Shown: positions 7,253-14,866, counted from the first letter of the stretch. The stretch: DNA of 21,025 nt from Paratrimastix pyriformis (GCA_027972325.1 JAPMOS010000398.1:1-21025), one strand, 5' to 3'. The notes: generated by a model from the sequence alone, not told the origin. A program made the numbers and translations.

Positions 7253-8152
7253 CTACGGCTCTTCTTTCATTCCAGCCTCGAATTTTTCGCACTTCTTCCT
7301 TTGCTGAATCGCTATGAGCATCGTTTTCCTGATTCCTCCCAGCTCGCTGCCAACCTCCTTTTGAGTGTCTTCATCCACAATTCCCATTTCCGCAGCCAGT
7401 CTACATGCATTCGCATATTCCATCTTAAAGCCGCACTTTGCTCTCAACCTCCTCATCACCTTCGTCACCACCGCCTCCGAGATCCCCCTCCAGTTGTAAA
7501 GTGTTTCCCCATCTCTCGGGCGGCCCTCATAGTTCGCCTGCACCGTTCGACTTCCGGCCTCCTTCCTCAACATCGCCTCCAGAGCCCACAACGGGGCTGG
7601 ATCCATCGGGAATCTCTCCCTAGCCCGCCCATTCTCAAACATCAAAATCCCCACATCAAACCGCGCCTTCCCCACCACTTTCCGCCCAGTCCGCCAGAAA
7701 CTCGGCTCCCAAAAAGCAAACCCACCCTCCTGGATGATGAAGAGCTCACGCATCTGAATGTCCCCCTTGATCGCCAAGCTCACACCGTGCTTCGGCTCAC
7801 TCCCCGGCTGGATTCTGTTCGCTTTCCCTTCCCCGTACGGCACAATAACAATGCATCTAAACGCTCTTTTCCCTCCTCTGCCAATCGGACTCTCCGCCCA
7901 CTCTCCAATTGCTCGGAAAAACCGATCCATCTCCTCCTGGGGGTTATATTCCGGATTCGCATAAATCAATAAGTCCCGATTCTCCTTAAATAGCCCGTAC
8001 CCATCCACTGAACCACCCAGGAACCAGTCTTCCTTACTCGGCGTTCTATACTCTGGGAAACTGAGTCCGCATTCCCTGGGTGCGAGAACGCCATCACCGT
8101 TAGGCTCCCCGCCTGCCTCAGCAACGAAGATATAGTGTGGGGAGTCGTCCAT
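7253..8152 (-). CDS. LINE ORF3-like frame: N6-adenine methyltransferase-like domain (copy 2)
   Basis: 299 residues from an ATG in a favourable context (ACCAATGG) to a TAG. Residues about 1-30 overlap the finger ORF and are poorly conserved; family similarity starts near residue 32 (FPEYRTPSKEDWF). Then come DGYGLFKENRDLLIYANPEY (about 50-70), FRCIVIVPYGEG (about 97), a glycine- and aromatic-rich stretch with GFAFWEPSFWR (about 145), FDVGILMFEN (about 167) and a basic C-terminus (RRLRAKCGFKMEYANACRLA). The TP, NPxY, VPY and late GILMF strands match the layout of Dam-type N6-adenine methylases known from phages and some retroelements. The catalytic NPPY is NPEY, so the domain may be inactive or another fold. 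Assignment is inference. Confidence 0.55.
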   Translation of the reverse strand: MDDSPHYIFVAEAGGEPNGDGVLAPRECGLSFPEYRTPSKEDWFLGGSVDGYGLFKENRDLLIYANPEYNPQEEMDRFFRAIGEWAESPIGRGGKRAFRCIVIVPYGEGKANRIQPGSEPKHGVSLAIKGDIQMRELFIIQEGGFAFWEPSFWRTGRKVVGKARFDVGILMFENGRARERFPMDPAPLWALEAMLRKEAGSRTVQANYEGRPRDGETLYNWRGISEAVVTKVMRRLRAKCGFKMEYANACRLAAEMGIVDEDTQKEVGSELGGIRKTMLIAIQQRKKCEKFEAGMKEEP

Positions 8153-9300
8153 TGGTTCTTCAGCATACTCATGTGCGTCCGCCCCTCCTTTACTGTCGTG
8201 CTTTTCCCTTCCTCATATCGGTCACACATCTCAGCTACCTCTGTCGAGAACGTTTCCCAAAAACTGTCCCATGTTCTCGCCCGAAACCATCTCCTCCGGG
8301 ACCTCTCCACCAATTGCCATAGCCTCACCTTCGTGATCTGCCTGCCCCTTATCTTCACACACTCTCCCATCGGCTCCACCCACTTCTCCTCGAGCAGCTG
8401 GTCCGGGTCTTCAGCTCCTTCCGCCTTGTCCAACCACTCAATTAGCTTCACAGCATCCGCCCCTTTCCATCTCTCTCCCGCGCATCCCGCCATCCCTGGG
8501 CATTCAAACACCAAGTGGTTCATGTGGTCCCTCACCCCACACCAACACTTCCCATCCCCCTCCCCGTTAATGTAGAACCGGATGTTGGCCGTGATATACC
8601 GCTGCAGGATTGCCATCATCGCCAGCTTCCCGGACATCTCGCACCTCATCGTTTGCACGTTGATCCCTCCGTTGCGACTCTCTGCGTTAATTAACACAAT
8701 CTCGTTTTTCTTTTTACGGGCCGCCCTCCACATGCGACTTTTCCTCCCCCATTCCTTCATCACCTCTCTGAAGTCTGTCTCCACTTCCTTCCCGTCACTT
8801 CTCCGCACCAGCTTGAATCCCCATCCTTTCTCTTCGGGCGCCACGCTCGGCTCCATCTTTATGCTCCGTCCCGCAATCTTGTCTGCCAATCTGTTCCCCT
8901 CCGCGTCCAGCGACGCACTAGTTTCCTGATGTCCCTTAACCCAGACCAGTCGTATCTCTCCACGATGCTCCTTCACAATCCGCTGCCCCCTCCGCAGCAG
9001 TCCCTCCGCCTTCGATTCTATCAGATCCGTTGGTTTCCACCACCCCTTTATCAGCCCCTCCACCCACCCCTTTGCCACTTTACTGTCCGTTCTCACTTCC
9101 ACATTCGCATCCTGTCCAATCCGAATAGCCTCCAGAATAGCCTCCAACTCCGCTTCATTGTTAGTCTGCCCCCGACCCGAACACCTCCTCCCCGCTCTCA
9201 CCGCCAGCGCCCCATTTTTTAATCTCTCAATCACCGCAAAAGCCGCCCGTCTTTCCTTCCGGCTTTTGTCGCACTCCCATCCGTATAAAACAACCTCCAT
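7966..9300 (-). CDS. LINE RNase H and CCHC-like finger (copy 2)
   Basis: Starts inside RNase H after a copy-specific frame change; the first RNase H Asp (FYTDGSAT) is in the preceding frame. The rest is intact: TNNEAELEAILEA (Glu), VRTDSKVAKGW (Asp), WVKGHQE and GNRLADKIA (His, Asp). A linker follows, then QTMRCEMSGKLAMMAILQRY and the finger KCWCGVRDHMNHLVFEC, then RWFRARTWDSFWE. The conserved part continues through LLRQAGSLTVMAFSHPGNAD at about 8,090. Beyond that the frame has no matching partner in copy 1, and the family reading moves to the -1 frame of the methyltransferase-like ORF, which it overlaps by 187 bases. Confidence 0.85.
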   Translation of the reverse strand: MEVVLYGWECDKSRKERRAAFAVIERLKNGALAVRAGRRCSGRGQTNNEAELEAILEAIRIGQDANVEVRTDSKVAKGWVEGLIKGWWKPTDLIESKAEGLLRRGQRIVKEHRGEIRLVWVKGHQETSASLDAEGNRLADKIAGRSIKMEPSVAPEEKGWGFKLVRRSDGKEVETDFREVMKEWGRKSRMWRAARKKKNEIVLINAESRNGGINVQTMRCEMSGKLAMMAILQRYITANIRFYINGEGDGKCWCGVRDHMNHLVFECPGMAGCAGERWKGADAVKLIEWLDKAEGAEDPDQLLEEKWVEPMGECVKIRGRQITKVRLWQLVERSRRRWFRARTWDSFWETFSTEVAEMCDRYEEGKSTTVKEGRTHMSMLKNQWTTPHTISSLLRQAGSLTVMAFSHPGNADSVSQSIERRVRKTGSWVVQWMGTGYLRRIGTY

Positions 9301-10016
9301 TCCGCCTCTGGCTCCACCACTCTTACTTCCACCTCATCGCAATCCGCCATCAACTCCTCCCTCCTTTTCCATAGTACCTCGTCCCACTCACCAGCCCTCG
9401 CCCTCCCCTTCTTGTTCCCCCTCCCCTCCACATGCCCTTCCGCCCTCCTCTTCTTCTCGCTCGCCTCAATCTGCATCCGACTTCCCTCCTCCCCATCTTC
9501 TTTCTCGCTCCTTCCCTTCTTACTCTCCCCCTTTCCCACCCCATCCTCCCTCCCATGTTTCCTCTGTTTCACCACTTCCACCTTCCCCCCGACGCACTGC
9601 AACTTTGCTTGCCTCTTGACTCTTGGTTTCGCTTCCCCCCCATCCTCCCCAACCCCCCAACTCCCCTCACTCCTTCCTTCACTCCCCTTATCTGCTTTGC
9701 CTTCCTCCTTTTCCTTCTCCACTCTCCGCCTCTTACGCCCCTCCTCCGCCGACTCCTCCTCCCGAATCCGTCTCGCCATTTGCAGATAGTCCGGACTCAC
9801 CCTATTACCATACAGACACACCCGCTTTTTGATCATCTCCACATACTGCGGCATCACCCCTTTCCACTGAAATCTCCCCCCTATGATGAGGTCCGCCACA
9901 CTCCGAATCTTTCTTTTCATGAGGGTCTGTCTGTGCTTCTTTGCACCACAGGGAAATTTTCCAATAAACTGCCAATTTATTCCCTGTAAAAGTTTATTGG
10001 CCATACGAACGAGCAA
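9231..10016 (-). CDS. LINE reverse-transcriptase end, basic linker and start of RNase H (copy 2)
   Basis: The LINE part begins at about 9,950 (residue 22). Earlier residues come from the flanking repeat and are not part of the protein family. Residues about 32-90 (KIRSVADLIIGGRFQWKGVM, KKRVCLYGNRVSPDYLQMARR) are the connection between reverse transcriptase and linker. Residues 90-230 are a Lys/Glu/Arg-rich linker with nuclear-localisation-like runs (GRKRRRVEKEKEE). The frame ends just after FYTDGSATK, the first RNase H catalytic Asp, because of a one-base difference from copy 1. Confidence 0.8.
   Translation of the reverse strand: MLVRMANKLLQGINWQFIGKFPCGAKKHRQTLMKRKIRSVADLIIGGRFQWKGVMPQYVEMIKKRVCLYGNRVSPDYLQMARRIREEESAEEGRKRRRVEKEKEEGKADKGSEGRSEGSWGVGEDGGEAKPRVKRQAKLQCVGGKVEVVKQRKHGREDGVGKGESKKGRSEKEDGEEGSRMQIEASEKKRRAEGHVEGRGNKKGRARAGEWDEVLWKRREELMADCDEVEVRVVEPEAEWRLFYTDGSATKAGRKDGRLLR
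9961..10000. repeat. Perfect 10-bp inverted repeat with 20-base loop
   Basis: CCAATAAACT at 9,961-9,970 and AGTTTATTGG at 9,991-10,000 are exact reverse complements. The loop and flanks contain half units of the neighbouring tandem array in both orientations (TTGGCAGTTT-like on the minus strand, GGCCATAC on the plus strand). It sits at the 5' junction of LINE copy 2. Confidence 0.8.
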
Positions 10017-10135
10017 AAACTGAGAATAAATGAGAATATATCGACAATTTTTCGATTAAAATTTACAGGCCATTTATTGCCCATTCAAATTCAACGACAA
10101 TAAAACTGAAACTTGATTGGTGGCCATTCAAGCCT

Positions 10136-10490
10136 TACTGACAGTTTTACCGGCCATACAAAGAAGACGGAAGGAAAATTTACTGGCAGTTTTACCGGCC
10201 ATACAAAGAAGACGTGAGGAAAATATATAACTGGCAGTTTTACCGGCCATACAAAGGAGACGTGAGGAAAATTTACTGGCAGTTTTACCGGCCATACAAA
10301 GAAGACGTGAGGAAAATATTACTGGCAGTTTTACAGGCCATACAAAGGAGACGGAAGGAAAATTTACTGGCAGTTTTACCGGCCATACAAATTAAGAAGA
10401 CAGAAGGAAAATATTACTGGCAGTTTTACCGGCCATACAAAGAAGACGTAAGGAAAATATATATTACTGGCAGTTTTCCCATGGGAAAAC
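10136..10490. repeat. Tandem array of 45-50 bp units with GGCAGTTTTACCGGCC core
   Basis: Units start at 10,136, 10,181, 10,228, 10,274, 10,320, 10,365, 10,415 and, partly, 10,465. Each contains CTGGCAGTTTTACCGGCC, then ATACAAAGAAGACG and GGAAAAT. Spacings are 45, 47, 46, 46, 45, 50 and 50 bases, so the length is not tied to a reading frame. Diverged units continue leftward to about 9,950. The frame that spells WQFYRPYK through part of the array is a by-product of the repeat, not a gene. Confidence 0.9.
10473..10490. other. Perfect 18-bp palindrome at the end of the array
   Basis: GTTTTCCCATGGGAAAAC is its own reverse complement. It replaces the GTTTTACCGGCC core in the eighth, last unit of the array, exactly where the GC-rich DNA to the right begins. 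It could be a protein-binding site or an element end; nothing else marks its role. Confidence 0.8.
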
Positions 10491-10949
10491 GGCGCGGAGC
10501 CATGTCGGCAGAAGCTGTTGTTTCGTAGTCGGGAGAAACACCAGTGCAGATTTTGGCGTCGGGCGGGCGAACGGATGGAGAGCGGCAGTGGCGGAGGAAC
10601 CAGGAGGTCGAGATGTGAAAGGAGGTGGCAGCGAAGGGCAGGTGAGGGAAGGCAGTGCAGCGAGGGGATGGGGAGATGGGGTGCGGGCAACGGCGAGCGG
10701 GAGATGCGGGGCAAGAAGAGAAGCGCATGAGGGGATGACGGTGCCGGGCAAGAGGAGAGAAAGCGAATGGCGGGATGATGGTGGAGGGTGAGTGCGTTCA
10801 GCACGAGGGCCATTTGTGAGTTGGAAGGTGGTCAGGTGAGGGGAGGGGGGCAGAGTGTGAGGGGAGGGCGTGTGGTGGCGATGGGGGGGGGGGGGGGCTG
10901 GCGATGGTTGGGGCGGGGATCCGTGAGGGCCGGGGCGGGGGCGGCCGAC
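10491..10949. other. G-rich stretch without a recognisable gene
   Basis: The plus strand is G-rich, with GGTGAG-like phrases and a run of 15 G at about 10,883. Frames on both strands are open for 60-100 codons only because stop codons are rare in such DNA; their products are Gly/Arg- or Pro/Ser-rich. If the ATG4-like gene is real, this is one of its introns. The later ATG4 exons were not found here. Confidence 0.4.
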
Positions 10950-11011
10950 CTGGTTGATGTGCTCGAGGCCGCACCGGACGGGCAGCAGGATGATCAGCGG
11001 CCGCCAGCCGG
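10950..11011 (-). CDS. ATG4-like exon (autophagy cysteine protease)
   Basis: Read on the minus strand the segment gives WRPLIILLPVRCGLEHINQ. This closely follows the ATG4 signature around the W-x-PL-x-LL-IP-x-R-x-GL-x-x-IN motif that precedes the GGKPN/YFIG and DPH catalytic segments. ATG4 proteases cut and recycle the ubiquitin-like ATG8. The frame has a stop just upstream (11,015-11,013), next to an AG acceptor at 11,013-11,012, and reads on after INQ into low-complexity proline at a possible GTCGGC donor. So this is probably one exon. The catalytic Cys exon and the following DPH exon were not found in the window; the gene may be spread over long introns or be incomplete. The ATG4 call rests on this one exon. 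Confidence 0.5.
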
Positions 11012-11416
11012 CTCAGCGGCCTCAGCGACGGGTGGATGGGCAGCGAGTGAGGGTGAGGAGGGAAGGTGAGGAGGGGTTGCGAGTTGGTGAGAGCACAGGG
11101 GGTAGGGTAGGGTCCAGATGGGTGATGGTGATGATGGTGATGTGCGGTAGTGATGCGAGGGTGATGTTCAGCGAGGGTGAGGGGTGAGGGGGGTGGGGTG
11201 GGAGGACAAGCGAGGGTGAGTGACGGTGCATGGGGTGGAATGGTGTGGGATGTTGGGCGATGTGCTGGTGAAGCGTGGGTGGGGCTGGAGGTGTGCTGGG
11301 GTGACGGAGGATGGGTGAGGAGCAGAGGGGTGAGAGTGGGTGGCGGCTGATGGAGAGGCGGATGTCAGAGACCGACTCTTTGCGGGAGCTCGTCCAAGGA
11401 TGGACATGCCACACAC

Positions 11417-11441
11417 CAGCAGCGAGACTGTCTGCGAGTAA
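11417..11441 (-). CDS. Possible 25-base exon joining the C/T tract to the ATG4-like exon
   Basis: After the long C/T tract (minus sense) there is an acceptor, GACCGCAG, then LLADSLAA plus one base, and a GTGTGTGG donor. This would leave phase 1, which fits the next exon at 11,011 exactly (giving AGWRPL). Incoming phase 0 also fits the exon ending at 12,045. Short exons are easy to invent, so confidence is low. Confidence 0.25.
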
Positions 11442-11494
11442 CTGCGGTCAGCCAGCGCAGCGATGTAAAGAGAAGGATGAGTCCGGCGGCGTTC

Positions 11495-11990
11495 CGAACG
11501 GAGGAGGATGGCGGAGGAGGCGGAGGAGGCGGAGGAGGCGGAGGAGGCGGAGGAGCAGGAGGAGCAGGAGAGGAGCAGGGAGGAGGAGCAGGAGGAGGAG
11601 CAGGAGGAGGAGAGAGGAGGAGGAGGAGGAGGAGGAGGAGGAGGAGGAGAACCAAGAGGACCAAGAGGAGCAGGAGGAGGGGAGGAGGAGGAGGAGGAGG
11701 AGGAGGAGGGAGGAGGAGGAGGAGGAGGAGGAGGAGGAGGAGGAGGAGGAGGAGGAGGAGGAGGAGGAGGAGGAGGGAGGAGGAGGAGGAGGAGGGGAGG
11801 GAGGAGGAGGAGGAGGAGGAGGAGGGAGGAGGAGGAGGAGGAGGAGGAGGAGGAGGAGGAGGAGGAGGGAGGAGCAGGAGGAGGAGGAGGAGGAGCAGGA
11901 GGAGGAGGAGGAGGAGGAGGAGGAGAAGAAGAAGGAGGAGGAGCAGGAAGAGGACCAGGACAAGGGGCAGGAAGAAGAGCAGGAGGAGAA
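11495..11990. repeat. (GGA)n tract, about 490 bases; C/T-rich on the minus strand
   Basis: Almost pure GGA/GGAG with GGAGCA interruptions, strongly purine on the plus strand. The long opposite-strand and same-strand frames of Glu/Gly/Arg or Ser/Leu/Pro runs here are meaningless. On the minus strand it is a pyrimidine tract that ends about 50 bases before a predicted 3' splice site (11,442). Such DNA can form triplex or G-quadruplex structures. Confidence 0.95.
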
Positions 11991-12044
11991 GGGCATGCAG
12001 GATGCGGGCGCGCTGGAGATGCAAGATCGAACGGGTGCAACAAC

Positions 12045-12093
12045 CTGGCTCGGGCGGCCTGTGGGTTCTTCGAAGAACGCTCGGGGACTCCGC
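12045..12093 (-). CDS. Probable exon, minus-strand gene
   Basis: Bounded by an acceptor (GCTGTTCCAG) and a CAG/GTTGTT donor. It takes two carried bases (AG) and reads R-RSPRAFFEEPTGRPSQ, leaving phase 0. The incoming phase agrees with the exon at 12,203-12,251. The following intron contains the whole (TCC)n tract. No domain is recognised in this piece. Confidence 0.4.
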
Positions 12094-12202
12094 CTGGAAC
12101 AGCGGCATTGCCAGCGAACAATGACTAGGCTCCAGAGGGTGGCCAGGCAGCCGACAGCGAGTGCCGGACATTGACCAGGGCCGTGGGCAGCCGGACGGGC
12201 AC

Positions 12203-12251
12203 CTCGTGTCCGGCCCGCCAGGAAGCAGCCAAAGTTCCGCTGGGACGAGGG
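12203..12251 (-). CDS. Probable exon, minus-strand gene
   Basis: Acceptor CATCCCTGCAG, donor GAG/GTGCCC. It takes one carried base (G), reads A-LVPAELWLLPGGPDT and leaves two bases. Both phases agree with the exons on either side. The introns left and right would be 109 and 178 bases. The other two frames are also open, so the call depends on phase agreement. Confidence 0.4.
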
Positions 12252-12429
12252 CTGCAGGGATGGAGGGGTTGGTGGGGGGTCAGGTGATTGGCGGGGGATC
12301 AAGAATGAATGACCTCTGTGCTCCTCGACACGCCCTCCGACCCTGCATCCAGCCCGTCCCCGAAGCAGCACACTGCCGCTCCACTTTCCCTCCGTACCCT
12401 TCCCTTCCCTTTCCCGGCAAGGGACGGAC

Positions 12430-12496
12430 CTGAAGTCGGCCCCGAGGCTTTCAGTAGCTCGGCGCGCTCTTCCTCGCTGAGGCTCGCAAGCGATTC
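12430..12496 (-). CDS. Probable exon, minus-strand gene
   Basis: The clearest exon of this set. Acceptor CCCCAACCAG, then ESLASLSEEERAELLKASG and PTS, then a CAG/GTCCGT donor, leaving one base. The helical, acidic sequence differs sharply from the Pro/Ser-rich background on this strand. Together with the two following exons it gives about 54 residues in one phase-consistent reading. I do not recognise the domain; it would be upstream of the ATG4-like exon in the same gene. Confidence 0.5.
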
Positions 12497-12729
12497 CTGG
12501 TTGGGGTTGGTGGGTGGGCATGCGGCGGGGGGAAGGAAGTGTTGGTGTCGGTGAGCTGGTATGAGCCAGGGGAGGGGGTGGGGGGGTGGTTGGCGAGCGG
12601 GAGTGAGCGCGCTGGCGTGAGTGGGCGCGGGCGGGAGCTGGAGCTGGGGCCTGCTGTCGGCGAAGCTTGTCGTCGCCGAGACATTTCAGGAGTGGAGGAC
12701 GGGGTCGGTGCCCAAGCCTGTGGACTGAC

Positions 12730-12783
12730 CCAGTCGCAGCAGGATGTCCTCCGAGTCCGCGACGAGCTGGTCTTCCGCCTCCT
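12730..12783 (-). CDS. Possible exon, minus-strand gene
   Basis: Acceptor GTGGTGGCAG, then EAEDQLVADSEDILLRL and one base left before a strong GTCAGT donor. The sequence is acidic and helical and looks coded. Its outgoing phase (1) does not fit the exon at 12,496 directly, so another small exon between them, or another acceptor, would be needed. Confidence 0.35.
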
Positions 12784-12945
12784 CTGCCACCACGTGCCCT
12801 GCCCCGGCTGCCCCCACCTGCCGGAGGGACCGCGGCAGCCCCGTCACCAACTGACAAGACCGGCCCACCTTGGCGGATGGAACATGCGGCGGCCTGACAA
12901 GGCCTCGGCAGACGGGCCACTAGGCGCGACGCTGGAGGGGGGGAG

Positions 12946-13445
12946 GAGGCATGAGTGGGGATGAGTGGGGTGAGGGGGGTGGGGGAGGCATGGGGGGGTG
13001 GGGAGGCATGGGTGGGGTGGGGAGGCATGGGTGGGGAGGCATGGGTGGATGAGGCATGGCTGGGGGAGGCAGGGTTACGTGGGGAGGCATGACTGGGGTA
13101 GGGAGAGCATGAGTGGGGATGGGATGAGTGGGGATGAGTGGGTGGGGGAGGCATGGGTGGATGAGCGGGGTGGGGAGGCATGGGTGGGTGGGTGAGGCAT
13201 GGGTGGGTGGGGACATCGAGTGGAGTGGGGGAGGCATGGATGGAGTGGGGGAGGCATGGGTGGGCATGACATGGGTGGGCATGAGTGGGCTGGGGGAGGC
13301 ATGGGTGGGGACTGGGATAGAGTGGGGTGGGGGCGGCATGTGGGATGGGGAGGCATGGGTGGTGGTGGGGTGGGTGGGTGGGTGGGGGGGGGGGGGGGGG
13401 GGGGGGAAGCATGGGGTGCATAAGTAGGGTCGGGGAGGCATGCGA
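12946..13445. repeat. G-rich minisatellite, GGAGGCATGGGTGGG-type units
   Basis: About 500 bases of short units of roughly 12-20 bases built from GGGGGAGGCATGGGTGGG and variants (GGGCATGAGTGGG, GGATGAGTGGG). It ends in a run of about 24 G at 13,383-13,406. G-quadruplex formation is likely. On the minus strand it is C/T-rich (CCCATGCCTCC). All frames through it are Gly/Met/Trp or Pro/His/Ser repeats and are not genes. Confidence 0.9.
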
Positions 13446-14185
13446 GGAGTTGGAGATGTCGAACATTGGGAGGGGGGAAGTTGAGCTCAGGGAGAGGGTG
13501 GGGAGGCAGGGCTGATCTGGCTCATGCGCGGGGACTTGGAGCCATGGGGGTGGGGGGTGGAACAATCCGCATCCATGTGCAGGTTCAAGGTTGAGCGGAC
13601 TTGGAGACCTCTGAGGCGGCTGCCCGGCGGCACCAAGAAATGGCGTGTCGATTCGCAGAAACGGACGGCTGGTTCAGCGAGGCCGGATTCTTGCCTGCTG
13701 GGGAGGGTGGGAGGGTGGGAGACATGGGTCGAGTGGAGGGAAGGGGCTTGGGTGTCGGAGACATGGGGCGGGGCGGGAAAGCATGAGTGGGGTGGTGGTG
13801 GTGGTGGGGGGGACTGGTCGGGGTGGGAGGGGGTGGGTTGGGGGGTCCTGGGTGGAAATGGGTTCGGAGGTGCGATGACGGCATCGGCGGGGAGCTCAGA
13901 AAAATGGTGAGGGTGGGGACGTGGTTCGGGTAGCCATGGTGGGGGGATGCATCTTGGGCATGCAAGGAGAGCCTTTGCCGTCGCAGCTGCCAACGCCCAG
14001 GGTTCTGCACTCGGCGATTCTCCTCTTTGAATTCTTTGTTCTTCCTGTTCGCTGATGCCCCACTAAGCTGACATATACACTCGGAGGTTTTTTTTTTTAG
14101 TTTTCTCTTTGGGCGGCGCCCCAAATTTGTTGAAGTTCAATGCATGGGACCGAGTCAGACGAGCGTTTTTCAAGGAGCCTGGGAT
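13446..14185. other. Mixed stretch, no confident gene
   Basis: G-rich simple sequence at about 13,700-13,860 separates two less repetitive islands. At 13,620-13,700 the minus strand reads AGLAEPAVRFCESTRHFLV or, in another frame, SLNQPSVSANRHAISW. At 13,900-14,124 a minus frame starts MGRRPKRKLKKKTSECICQL after an A-rich run. Either could be a 5' exon of the minus-strand gene, but no splice pattern was convincing. Around 14,090 there is a run of ten T, which would be A-rich leader sequence for a minus-strand transcript. Confidence 0.3.
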
Positions 14186-14197
14186 TGATTGGCTGAT

Positions 14198-14464
14198 ACT
14201 ATGTTGATTCTTCTTCGACGACAGTCACAAGGTCTGAACCCCACTCCGAACTCACGTCATTCCTTCTCGATAGGCATGGAGACTCGTCGCCTCAAAAGCA
14301 TCTTTTCACCTTCCTGGCTGCGTGTCCGAGCCACCTGGCGAGGAGGGCGCCTGCGGTTCAGTGCATCTGCTCCGCAAATTCCAGGAGCGACCGTCGTTGG
14401 TCCGACACTCGGCCATCGGCCATCTTACATTTCTGTGACTTTATCTTTGCCATGCAGGGACTTT
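14198..14464 (+). CDS. Exon-like open segment, plus strand
   Basis: Stop-to-stop frame of 88 codons with ordinary composition: contains SELTSFLLDRHGDSSPQKHL, LARRAPAVQCICSANSRSD and ILHFCDFIFAMQGL. A CTTCGACGACAG acceptor lies near its start, and it ends at the CAG at 14,455-14,457, which is itself a good acceptor. An overlapping frame from the ATG at 14,201 (MLILLRRQSQGLNPTPNSRH) is also open, so which one is coding is unsettled. No family is recognised. Confidence 0.25.
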
Positions 14465-14617
14465 GACGCCAGACAAACTTGCATTCGTGGTCCCAACATT
14501 TCTGGCCATCCCAACCGCGCCGCCACGGGCCGGCGCTGACTGTGAAAGCGACCTCGCTGCACAGTACTGCAATTGCGCGGCCACGTGTTGGGGGTTCTAC
14601 GTGACACGGGCTGACGG
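14458..14617 (+). CDS. Possible Cys-rich exon, plus strand
   Basis: A strong acceptor (CTTTGCCATGCAG) is followed by LTPDKLAFVVPTFLAIPTAP and DCESDLAAQYCNCAATCWGF, with five cysteines in 20 residues, and by a GTCAGT donor at 14,618. The next 580 bases are the C/T tract, so this would be the exon before a giant intronic pyrimidine tract. The frame reads on into poly-Pro/Ser if the donor is ignored. No family is recognised. Confidence 0.4.
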
Positions 14618-14640
14618 GTCAGTGCGGAGGTGCGAATTTG

Positions 14641-14825
14641 ACCATCCTCCTCCTCCTCCTCCTGCTCCTGCTCCTCCTCCTCCTCTTGCTCCTCCTCCCT
14701 CCTCCTCCTCCTCCCTCCCTCCTCCTCCTCCTCCTCCTCCCTCCTCCCTCCTCCCTCCTCCTCCTCCTCCTCCCTCCTCCTCCTCCTCCTCCTCCTCCTC
14801 CTCCTCCTCCTGCTCCTGCTCCTGC

Positions 14826-14866
<41 letters not shown>

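Larger units (their letters stand above)
7057..9950 (-). mobile_element. LINE retrotransposon copy 2, 5'-truncated, with (CA)n tail
   Basis: Same family as copy 1, on the other strand, so the two face each other tail-to-tail across 4,425-7,056. It extends further 5' than copy 1: before the RRIREEE point it keeps about 65 residues from the end of the reverse transcriptase connection (KIRSVADLIIGGRFQWKGVM). The 5' break lies near 9,950, where DNA related to the neighbouring tandem array begins. Coding order on the minus strand is linker, RNase H, CCHC-like finger and methyltransferase-like domain, in three frames. One frame change (about 9,265) is private to this copy. The other, near 8,090, is shared with copy 1. 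Confidence 0.88.

Noticed and set aside
7205-7972. 255-codon plus-strand frame in LINE copy 2
   Set aside because: Antisense shadow of the methyltransferase-like ORF, which is conserved on the minus strand in both copies.
7966-8152. Classic -1 slippery heptamer at the ORF overlap
   Set aside because: Read in the upstream frame, neither copy has an XXXYYYZ heptamer in the conserved switch region; the mechanism is left open.
10136-10490. CRISPR-like array
   Set aside because: Units are contiguous and similar along their whole length, with no unique spacers, in eukaryotic DNA.
10214-10528. Repeat protein with WQFYRPYK units
   Set aside because: The unit length varies (45, 46, 47, 50 bases), so the frame is not kept across the array; the peptide repeat is incidental.
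11311-12174. Glu/Arg/Gly-rich plus-strand frames
   Set aside because: Direct translation of the GGA repeat in three frames; no non-repetitive domain.
11448-13565. 705-codon minus-strand frame
   Set aside because: Its product is runs of Ser, Pro, Leu and His from the TCC tract and minisatellite. The real exons on this strand lie in it but mostly in other frames.
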